From CAYYAQ01 sp964469555 (GTDB lineage: Bacteria > Planctomycetota > UBA1135 > UBA2386), in NCBI GenBank assembly GCA_964469555.1, contig CAYYAQ010000087.1:1-22229 (forward strand): a stretch of DNA of 22,229 nucleotides. Direction: 5' to 3'. A program made the translations under genes and the position numbers. How positions within the stretch are numbered: position 1 is the stretch's first letter; each line of letters begins with the position of its first letter. The notes under the pieces were generated by a model, which had not been told where the DNA came from, searched no databases, and saw only the letters and a list, made by a program, of their open reading frames with translations. Shown here in pieces: positions 1-6,599 of this stretch.

Positions 1-1
1 C

Positions 2-568
2 ATCTACGGGATCATTCCGGAGCTCGTCACGCCGGACATGCGGTCGCAAGCCAAGGTGATCAACTACGGTCTGATGTACGGAATGGGAGCCTCCCGTCTG
101 GCGAACGAGACCGGCATGACGCCACCCGAGGCCAAGAAGTTCATCGCTTCGTATTTTCGTGCACTGCCTCGCGTGAAGGCGTTCCTCGACGAGACCCTCG
201 AGGCCGCGCGCAATAACCTCGAGGTTCGCACGATGTTCGGTCGTCGCCGCCTGCTTCCCGAGATGGAGTCCCAGAACGTGATGCAGAGGATCGCGACCGA
301 GAACATGGCGGTCAACACGCCCATTCAGGGCAGCGCCGCAGACGTAATCAAGATGGCCATGCTGAAGGTCCACCACCGCATCAAGGAAGAGAAACTGCGC
401 ACGAGGATGTTGCTCCAAGTACACGATGAGTTGGTGCTCGACGTACCGAATGACGAATTGGAGCAGGCCCAGACTCTCCTAAAGGAGTGCATGGAGGGCG
501 CGGTCGACCTCTCCATCCCGCTCGAGGTCAGCATGGGACACGGTCGCAATTGGCTCGACGCCCACTGA
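2..568 (+). CDS. polA: DNA polymerase I, C-terminal part (5' end outside window)
   Basis: This is the last 188 residues of a family A DNA polymerase, which fills gaps and removes RNA primers during replication and repair. The frame is open from base 2, so the gene starts upstream of the window. The fingers O-helix motif is visible at 41-76 (R-x3-K-x3-Y-G-x2-YG), matching the dNTP-binding helix of E. coli Pol I. The palm motif C, QVHDELV, lies at about 416-438 and carries the catalytic Asp. The end, GRNWLDAH, matches the usual Pol I C-terminus (compare E. coli GENWDQAH), so the 3' end is intact and the stop is TGA at 566-568. The residue equivalent to E. coli Phe762 / Taq Phe667 is Tyr (codon 65-67). 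The next gene, glyS, starts 67 nt downstream on the same strand. The identification rests on directly visible motifs and is very secure. Confidence 0.97.
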   Translation: MYGIIPELVTPDMRSQAKVINYGLMYGMGASRLANETGMTPPEAKKFIASYFRALPRVKAFLDETLEAARNNLEVRTMFGRRRLLPEMESQNVMQRIATENMAVNTPIQGSAADVIKMAMLKVHHRIKEEKLRTRMLLQVHDELVLDVPNDELEQAQTLLKECMEGAVDLSIPLEVSMGHGRNWLDAH

Positions 569-635
569 AAGAAGCTCGCTCGGCGAGAAAGCTCGGACGA
601 GAAACCCGACGGCGGCTCCGCTACCATCCCCGCCC

Positions 636-2285
636 ATGACTGCCGAAACCACCGTCCCGACCGTGCCCGCGTCGGAGAAGTCCATGGAAGAGCTGGTCGG
701 GCTCTGCAAGCGCCGCGGCTTCGTCTTTCCCGCCAGCGAGATCTATGGTGGCCTCAACGGCTTTTGGGACTACGGCCCCCTCGGCACGGAGTTGAAGAAC
801 AACCTGCGCGATGCGTGGTGGCGCGACATGGTCAAGTGCCCTCCCAACGGGCCAGACGGCGAACCGCTGACGATCGTCGGCCTCGACTCCGCGATCATCC
901 AGAATCCGAAGGTATGGGAAGCTTCCGGACACGTGGGCGGGTTCTCCGATCCGATGCAGACCTGTCGGATCTGCAAGAAGTTGTTCCGCGCGGATCACGT
1001 GTGGGAGATGCTCAAGGAGAGCAAGTGGGTGTCGGCTTTCGCCGAGTCGATGTCGGTCACGGACTGGGGAGATTCGGTCAACGTCAACAGTGATGACGCG
1101 ATGAAGTGGGCGTCGAAGAAGGGCCGAAAGCTCGCCCCGGGCCTGGCCCTCTCGACGGATGCGGTAGCCACGATGGCCGCGCTCTCGCAGGCTCTCGAGA
1201 ACGACCCGCAGATGCAGCTCGATTTCCCGACGTTGCTCCAGTACGTCGCCACCGGGCCAAAGGCGGAGGGCGGACCAGTCACACCCTGCCCGAACTGCGG
1301 CGGCGACCTGACCGAGCCACGCGACTTCAACCTGATGTTCCGCACGTTCATCGGGGCCGCCGCGACCGAAGATGACGTCGCCTACCTCCGACCGGAGACG
1401 GCCCAGGGCATCTTCCTGAACTACAAGAACGTCAACGACACCATGCGGGTCAAGGTGCCCTACGGCATCGCGCAGATCGGCAAGTCCTTCCGCAACGAGA
1501 TCACGCCGCGCAACTTCATCTTCCGCTCGCGGGAGTTCGAGCAGATGGAGATGGAGTGGTTCTGTCCTCCCGACGATGCCAAGGAGTGGTACGAATTCTG
1601 GGTGGACCAGAGACATCGTTGGTGGAAGTCCGTCGGCCTCACCGACGAGAACCTCGTCCGCCGTGACCACGACGACGACGAACTCGCGCACTACTCCACG
1701 GCCTGCGCCGACGTGGAATACCGCTATCCGTTCACAGCCCCCGGCTTCGGGGAGCTGGAGGGCATCTCCCACCGCGGCTGCTACGACCTCACCAAGCACC
1801 AAGAGTTCTCGAAGACCAAGCTCGAATACTTCGACCAGGAGCGCAACACGCGTTACATGCCGCACGTCATCGAGCCAGCCGCGGGACTCAGCCGCGGCGT
1901 GCTGGCGATCCTGTGCGAGGCATTCACGCCCGACCCCGGTCGACCGAGCAAGGTGTTCATGAAGTTCCACCCGCGCGTGGCGCCGATCAAGGCGGCGATC
2001 TTCCCGCTCGTCAACAAGGACGGCATGCCAGAGATCGCACGCAAACTCTACAACGAGCTACGCACTCGGTACGACGTTCAGCTCGACGTCAAACAGAACA
2101 TCGGCAAGCGCTACGCGCGCATGGACGAGGCAGGCACGCCCTACTGCTTCACCATCGACAGCGACACCCTCACCGAGCAGACGGTCACGGTTCGCGAACG
2201 TGACACGCTCGCACAAGAACGAATCGGCATCGACCAGGTGGTCGCCTACCTTTCAAAGCAGATCGACGAAAGCAATCGCGACTAA
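636..2285 (+). CDS. glyS: Glycyl-tRNA synthetase, single-chain dimeric (class II) type
   Basis: This 549-residue protein charges tRNA-Gly with glycine in the cytoplasm. The N-terminus carries the GlyRS signature GGLNGFWDYGPLG (about residues 38-50). Class II catalytic motifs follow: RPETAQGIF at about 252, the motif 2 segment FRNEITPRNF at about 285, and motif 3 GLSRGVLAI at about 417. An HGTP-type anticodon-binding domain (about 445-545) begins near KFHPRVAPIKAAIFPLVN. Two CxxC pairs (C110/C113 and C218/C221) look like the zinc site seen in many bacterial alpha2 GlyRS. They are separated by about 104 residues, which seems longer than usual and suggests an insert around 140-190. The ATG at 636 was chosen because it precedes the first conserved block by a short tail. 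No clear Shine-Dalgarno is visible. The stop TAA at 2283-2285 overlaps the stop of the convergent HD-GYP gene. Confidence 0.97.
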   Translation: MTAETTVPTVPASEKSMEELVGLCKRRGFVFPASEIYGGLNGFWDYGPLGTELKNNLRDAWWRDMVKCPPNGPDGEPLTIVGLDSAIIQNPKVWEASGHVGGFSDPMQTCRICKKLFRADHVWEMLKESKWVSAFAESMSVTDWGDSVNVNSDDAMKWASKKGRKLAPGLALSTDAVATMAALSQALENDPQMQLDFPTLLQYVATGPKAEGGPVTPCPNCGGDLTEPRDFNLMFRTFIGAAATEDDVAYLRPETAQGIFLNYKNVNDTMRVKVPYGIAQIGKSFRNEITPRNFIFRSREFEQMEMEWFCPPDDAKEWYEFWVDQRHRWWKSVGLTDENLVRRDHDDDELAHYSTACADVEYRYPFTAPGFGELEGISHRGCYDLTKHQEFSKTKLEYFDQERNTRYMPHVIEPAAGLSRGVLAILCEAFTPDPGRPSKVFMKFHPRVAPIKAAIFPLVNKDGMPEIARKLYNELRTRYDVQLDVKQNIGKRYARMDEAGTPYCFTIDSDTLTEQTVTVRERDTLAQERIGIDQVVAYLSKQIDESNRD

Positions 2286-3712
2286 GAGGACGCCACCAGA
2301 CTGCTCACGTCCTCGCGCAGCATCTGCTGGATGAACAGCGTATCCGCATCCATCTGCTGGCAGAGGTTGACGATGTTCTCGACGGATTCGCCGAGCAGAC
2401 AACCATCTTGGTCGCACAGGAGCTTCACGATCGGGCGGTGAAGGTCCTTGGTCTGCGCCTCCACGCGCGCGAGAGCGCCGGTGTTCATCTCCACCAACTG
2501 ACCACACGGATAGATGCCCGTTACCTCGATGAAGCGTCGCAGCAACCCGGGCTCGAACTTGTCCTTCATGCCCATCATGATCCGGTAGGCGCGGATCGGC
2601 GACATCGGGCGCTTGTAGGGGCGAGCAGCCGTGAGTGCCTCGTAGACGTCGACGATTCCCACGATCTCCGTAACCAACGAGATGTTGTGCTCGTGGATCG
2701 TCCGCGGGTATCCCCGTTCACCGTGGGTACAGTGGTGACCAAACGTCGCCGAGATCGCGTGCGGGTCCGGGTCGTCGTGGTCGATCAGGATTTGCGCGCC
2801 GTACTCCGGGTGACGGCAGATTTCCTCGCGCGCCTCGTCGCTGAGGGGCTTGCTCGAATGGAGGACTTCGAAGGGCACCATCACCTTGCCCACGTCGTGG
2901 AGCAGCGCCGCAGTGCCGAGTCGGATGAGTGTCTCCTTGTCGTCCGTCACGGCACGCCCGAAGTTGAGGGCGAGAACGCTGACGCGCATGGAGTGTCCAA
3001 AAGTGAAGGCGTCGTACTGCTCCTGCCTCGCGAGGTTGATCATCGGACCCGCGTTCATCTCCAATCGGTGCAGCATGTCCTCGGCGTGCTCCATCACCGG
3101 GTCGAAGTCAATTCTCCCGCCAGTCGCCACCGAGACCGTGATGCCCTGCAACAGGTCCATCACAGACTGGTACATGTGCATCGGGACGAAACACTGCATG
3201 CGCTTCGCATCTTCTTCGCTGTAGAAAACCTCACCCTCTCCGCCAGTCTTGCGGTACCCGGGCAGCAGCGACACACGCTGGGGTCCGTGCTTTCTGATCT
3301 TCTCGTTGATCGTGCCGTAGGTTTCGCCCTCCTCCCGCTTCTCGTTGAGCGCCTTCAGCAGGGCTTCCAGGTCCGCGTTCTTCGCGGACCTGGACAGGGA
3401 AATGCCTCCGGAGTTCCACTCCCTCAACGTCTGGATGAAGCGCTTCGCCCCCATCGTGGCACCGAGGAGAGGTCTATCCTCGTAGACGAGGAAGTCCGTC
3501 GTGACCGAGATGGTGATGCTATCGCTCTTCTTTTCGTCACACAGGGACTTCAAGTGCCGGAGCACGACGCGACACGAGTCCTGCACGCGAGGGTGATCAC
3601 TCCAGTAGATCCGCGTGTTGATCAACGCCGCGACGAGGTCGTCGACCAGTGCGGTGACCATCACCTCCGGGTCCGGGGGCATTCCGACCGGATCTGAGAA
3701 TTCGTCCATCAT
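2282..3712 (-). CDS. HD-GYP-type metal-dependent phosphohydrolase with N-terminal accessory module
   Basis: This is a 476-residue, probably cytosolic protein with no signal peptide or membrane segment. An HD-GYP-like domain spans about 236-410, with GHS (H240), LLHDVGK (H272, D273), HH at 326-327, GYP at 334-336 and IVDVYEALTAARPYKRP with D355. HD-GYP proteins typically hydrolyse cyclic-di-GMP or related signals, but the exact substrate is not determined here. The loop before GYP reads HHCTHGERGYP rather than the canonical HHE-x2-DG-x-GYP, so activity may differ. Residues about 20-125 resemble the N-terminal region of the upstream gene product. The start at 3712 is preferred over longer in-frame starts because it gives a 4-nt ATGA overlap with the upstream stop, and the longer N-terminus would run antisense-like through the upstream coding sequence. 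The stop TAG overlaps glyS. It is likely cotranscribed and translationally coupled with the 628-residue partner. Confidence 0.88.
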   Translation of the reverse strand: MMDEFSDPVGMPPDPEVMVTALVDDLVAALINTRIYWSDHPRVQDSCRVVLRHLKSLCDEKKSDSITISVTTDFLVYEDRPLLGATMGAKRFIQTLREWNSGGISLSRSAKNADLEALLKALNEKREEGETYGTINEKIRKHGPQRVSLLPGYRKTGGEGEVFYSEEDAKRMQCFVPMHMYQSVMDLLQGITVSVATGGRIDFDPVMEHAEDMLHRLEMNAGPMINLARQEQYDAFTFGHSMRVSVLALNFGRAVTDDKETLIRLGTAALLHDVGKVMVPFEVLHSSKPLSDEAREEICRHPEYGAQILIDHDDPDPHAISATFGHHCTHGERGYPRTIHEHNISLVTEIVGIVDVYEALTAARPYKRPMSPIRAYRIMMGMKDKFEPGLLRRFIEVTGIYPCGQLVEMNTGALARVEAQTKDLHRPIVKLLCDQDGCLLGESVENIVNLCQQMDADTLFIQQMLREDVSSLVASS

Positions 3713-5595
3713 TCCCGTTCGCCCTGCAGCTGTCTCTTCATCTGCTTGCGTGCCTTGCGCGCAGCCTTGCGCAGGCCACGGGTCTTCCAGCGGAAGAACC
3801 GGAATCTCTTCTCTTGGACAACGTCGCCCAGAAGCTCGAGGTTGTCCTCCGAGGGCAGCGCCGCGAGCATGTGAACGGCGCGGATGCGGCGCTCGAGCAT
3901 TTCCTGGAGACCCGCCGTGTCGCGAAGGAACACGCGCAACAATCGACTCGACTCCTCTTGCAACCACTGGCGATGCGAGCGGCTCGGACTTCGGACGCAC
4001 AGCGCCTCGAGGTATTGCGGCGACAACCAGTCCAGCGGCCTCACGACCCGTAGCGCTGCGGACTCCTCCACCGGGGGATTCCGCCGTCGAATGAACCGAG
4101 CGACGGCATCGCGCACCCAGTTGTCGTTGACTTGCGCGATCACGCCGACGAGCGGCAGCATTTCGTCGCTGTCGACGCTCAGGATCTTCTTGAGGCGGCG
4201 CCGCGTCACGATCTTCGCCGTCTCCAGGAGGTAGTCGCCCGACTCCGTGATGCGAACGCTACCTACTCGGCGACAGATGTCGGCGAGCTGTTCGAGCTCC
4301 GCAGGACGGGACGCGTTCAACGTGTCCAGGAACGGACCGAACTGACGCGGGAATGTGAACTGGACGACCTCCGGCGTGAGGAATGTCCGGTCCTCGAGGA
4401 TTCTGGTCGGATCCGATTTCTGTAGCAGCTCGATGACGCGCCAAACGTGCCGGTTCTCCTCCTTGAGGCCTTTGTCGGAGAGGCACAGTTCCACGTACGG
4501 CTGGAGGAGATCCGAGTGCTGGGGCGCGCTCTTCAGGATGTCGCAGATCAGCCCGTGCGACGGTGTGTCCGAACTCGGCGCGTTGACGAAGTCGTGCAGA
4601 TAGACTCCGAGAGCTTCGCGCGTGTAGGGCTCACCTTCGATCTTCAGTTCGAAGTCATCCCAGGTTGGCAACGCCACGAACTCGGCGAACATCAAATCGA
4701 TATCTTCGAGGATGCTCGCATCCTCCGGGCGGCCTTCCGGCAGGGATTCCTGCGGGATGACACCCATGTCCTTGACACCCGCTCTGAAGTACCGACGACC
4801 GATTCCGGCGATCGCGACCGCCATCGTCTCCTGTTCGGTGAAGTTCTCCTTCGCCACCATCGCCTTGACCTTCGACTCGCAGATCTCGAGGATCTCTTCG
4901 ACGAGGTCACACGCGGCCTTCGGGTTGAGCACGGCCTCGATCGGCAAAGCGGCCCGGATTGGCTCGAACAAGTTGACTTGCGCGGTCTCTCCCTCCGGCA
5001 TGTTGTCCTGGAGCATCTCCTGGAGGTTCTTGAGTTTTGCCATCAACCCTTCGTCCTGCAGAAGCGAGCCGATCACTCGGTCCTGTTTGGCGCGGGGGTT
5101 TTCGGGCAGATCCGGCAGCGCTTCCGCGAGCTTCGCATCTTCACCATGCCTCCCCTGATAGCGCAGTTCCTTGGGCGTGATGCCTTCGAACTTCCCAGGC
5201 CAGAGGACGCCATAGTTCTTGTCGGGGTTGCCGTAGTTCACGCGGAGTTGCTCGGCGAACTCCGCCAACGCCGAGCGCTCGATCGACGCGTCGAGTTCCA
5301 ACCCACCGAGGGCCGTGCGGATGAACGCGTCACGCATCCAGACCGCCGGAGGGCTCTCGGGTTCGACCTGAATCCCAGCGACCACGAAGTTGTCGCCTTC
5401 CAGGCTGATCACGAGCCGCGACCCACGCACCTTCTTCACCTTCTCCACGGCGGCGAAGAAGCCGTCGCGCGCGCTCCGCACGCGCACGTTGTTGCTCGGG
5501 TAGATAGAACTGCACTTGAGGAACTCTGCGAACTGATCGATCAGTTCGCCTTCCCAGGACTCCACCTCAGTTGTCTCGTTCTCCGCAGTCATCAC
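3709..5595 (-). CDS. Hypothetical helical protein, partner of the HD-GYP protein
   Basis: I do not recognise a named family for this 628-residue protein. It has no signal peptide or transmembrane segment. Residues about 18-120 contain a module (IDQFAEFLK, then IYPSNNVRV, LVISLEGDNFVV, then a GG-containing stretch) that aligns by eye with residues about 22-125 of the HD-GYP protein encoded immediately downstream. The remainder is acidic and mostly helical in character, with patterns that could form HEAT-like repeats toward the end. It finishes in a strongly basic tail (about 590-625, with runs such as RKAARKARKQMKRQ) that could bind nucleic acid or acidic partners. The first codon is GTG at 5595-5593, directly followed by ATG at 5592-5590. 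Either could be the start, and a GAGG lies immediately upstream. Its TGA stop overlaps the HD-GYP start (ATGA), which indicates a functional pair. An adaptor, sensor or scaffold role is inference. Confidence 0.82.
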   Translation of the reverse strand: MMTAENETTEVESWEGELIDQFAEFLKCSSIYPSNNVRVRSARDGFFAAVEKVKKVRGSRLVISLEGDNFVVAGIQVEPESPPAVWMRDAFIRTALGGLELDASIERSALAEFAEQLRVNYGNPDKNYGVLWPGKFEGITPKELRYQGRHGEDAKLAEALPDLPENPRAKQDRVIGSLLQDEGLMAKLKNLQEMLQDNMPEGETAQVNLFEPIRAALPIEAVLNPKAACDLVEEILEICESKVKAMVAKENFTEQETMAVAIAGIGRRYFRAGVKDMGVIPQESLPEGRPEDASILEDIDLMFAEFVALPTWDDFELKIEGEPYTREALGVYLHDFVNAPSSDTPSHGLICDILKSAPQHSDLLQPYVELCLSDKGLKEENRHVWRVIELLQKSDPTRILEDRTFLTPEVVQFTFPRQFGPFLDTLNASRPAELEQLADICRRVGSVRITESGDYLLETAKIVTRRRLKKILSVDSDEMLPLVGVIAQVNDNWVRDAVARFIRRRNPPVEESAALRVVRPLDWLSPQYLEALCVRSPSRSHRQWLQEESSRLLRVFLRDTAGLQEMLERRIRAVHMLAALPSEDNLELLGDVVQEKRFRFFRWKTRGLRKAARKARKQMKRQLQGERE

Positions 5596-5806
5596 CCTCG
5601 TGCGGCGCTTGTAGCCACAACCCTGTTACTATCGGACGATTGGACTCTCCGGCCTGATGCGGAATGACGCCTTGACCGGTCACCGGCGCCCTACGTTCGC
5701 GTGGGATCTTCAACCGCTTGGAAACCACGAGTTTAGGACCGTCGCGCCGCATCTCGCGGCGGCGCGGAGCGAGCGCGTGCGAAGCCTTGCGGGGTGCTTT
5801 TGCCGA

Positions 5807-6352
5807 CTAACCGATCGCCTCGCCCTTGGCGCGGTTGCAGTCGCCACACAGGATCTGGACGTTCTCAGTAGAAGCCCCCCCTCCACGCACGAACGGGATC
5901 ACGTGGTCGAACTGCAACTCCTCCTCGGAACCGCAGTTCACGCAGCGTCCCTCGTCGCGCAGCCACACGAAATTGCGCACCTCCTCGGGAATCCGCTCGC
6001 GTCGGGCTTCATCGGCGCGCAACTCCCGAGCGCGAATCTTGCGCAGCCTCTCCAGGCGCCCCTCCTGCCGCCGCCGTCGATCCCACACGAGCAACTCCAC
6101 GTCCTCCGCGGTGAGCTCGTCGTCGGCCCAAAACAGATCCTCCCGGCCCGTCCACCACAAGCGTTCCCGTCCCAGCTGCCCGACGCAGGTGATCCCCCTC
6201 GCCTGGACCTCGGATGAGAGTTGCCGGAACGTGCGCCGCGTGAACTGGAAGCAGTGTTCGCGAGACTCGCTGCCGACGTAGATGCGATAGCCCTTCGACC
6301 AAATGGTGCTGCGCTCGACGAAACGCGGATCCCGTTCCTTGCGAAGTCTCAA
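5807..6352 (-). CDS. HNH endonuclease domain protein
   Basis: This 181-residue protein has a C-terminal HNH nuclease domain (about 128-178). It shows CVNC (C137, C140), FDHVIP (D149, H150), an Asn at 164 and CGDCNRAKG (C169, C172, N173). The four cysteines form the usual zinc knuckle of the HNH_5/McrA-like group, and D149/H150 would form the metal and catalytic pair. The N-terminal 120 residues are basic and unrecognised. They contain several Trp (W18, W66, W67, W75, W90) and a charged helical region (about 90-125). The function is nicking or cleaving DNA, but the biological role (repair, defence, stand-alone) is not shown by the context. The proposed start is TTG at 6352-6350. No ATG or GTG occurs in the early reading frame, so the exact N-terminus is uncertain. 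It is transcribed away from the S9 peptidase gene. Confidence 0.85.
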   Translation of the reverse strand: MRLRKERDPRFVERSTIWSKGYRIYVGSESREHCFQFTRRTFRQLSSEVQARGITCVGQLGRERLWWTGREDLFWADDELTAEDVELLVWDRRRRQEGRLERLRKIRARELRADEARRERIPEEVRNFVWLRDEGRCVNCGSEEELQFDHVIPFVRGGGASTENVQILCGDCNRAKGEAIG

Positions 6353-6599
6353 CGTTCGATGCTGACCGGAGTTGAAGTCTCTGCTCGCCCGATCCCACCC
6401 CGTGGGCAGCGATAAGACACGGAAACGGTACTCGCATTCCCCCCCGACCGAAAGCGTCCAGTCCGGGAGAAGGCTGGTAGTTGCCCTTCGGAGTCACCAG
6501 AGTAATCTGGCTTGGCCCCTGTCGACTCCTCGATCGGGTGTGGGCATGGGGAGAGTGCCTTTCAAAACAGTCTTGTTCAAATCGAAGCAGGTGAAGACC
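6353..6599. promoter_or_regulatory. Divergent intergenic region between HNH and S9 peptidase genes
   Basis: This 247-bp spacer should contain promoters for both divergent genes. The best sigma70-like match on the + strand that I can see is TTGCCC at 6481-6486 with TAATCT at 6503-6508 (16-nt spacer). It is a weak match to consensus. A short inverted repeat, CCAGA/TCTGG (6497-6501 and 6506-6510), overlaps the putative -10. The ORF continues upstream of 6600 in the peptidase frame, but that extension has no signal-peptide character and is treated as non-coding. Confidence 0.25.
6589..6594 (+). promoter_or_regulatory. Ribosome binding site of the S9 peptidase gene
   Basis: AGGTGA ends 5 nt before the ATG at 6600. 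This decides the start: the protein then begins with a clear signal peptide, whereas the in-frame start at 6372 adds 76 residues without secretory features. Confidence 0.7.

Noticed and set aside
621..1970. A 449-codon frame antisense to glyS
   Set aside because: No family motifs; it lies wholly over a certain glycyl-tRNA synthetase and reflects high-GC codon bias.
3713..4000. A longer N-terminus for the HD-GYP protein starting at 4000
   Set aside because: The added 96 residues overlap the upstream gene in another frame, are Arg/Pro/Ala-rich and unstructured-looking, while the 3712 start gives a clean 4-nt overlap.
4447..5667. A 406-codon + strand frame antisense to the HD-GYP partner
   Set aside because: Low-information Arg/Leu/Glu-rich translation with no motif; the opposite strand gene is coupled by ATGA overlap to a recognisable enzyme.
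5744..5765. 7-bp hairpin (GCGCCGC/GCGGCGC) downstream of the HNH gene as a terminator
   Set aside because: Short stem in GC-rich sequence, no T-tract; likely by chance.
5807..6352. The HNH gene as part of a defence island or homing element
   Set aside because: No methylase, restriction, intron, integrase or other defence genes are adjacent, and no target-site repeats are seen.
6372..6599. A start at 6372 for the S9 peptidase
   Set aside because: It would place 76 non-secretory residues ahead of a good signal peptide; AGGTGA at 6589-6594 supports 6600.
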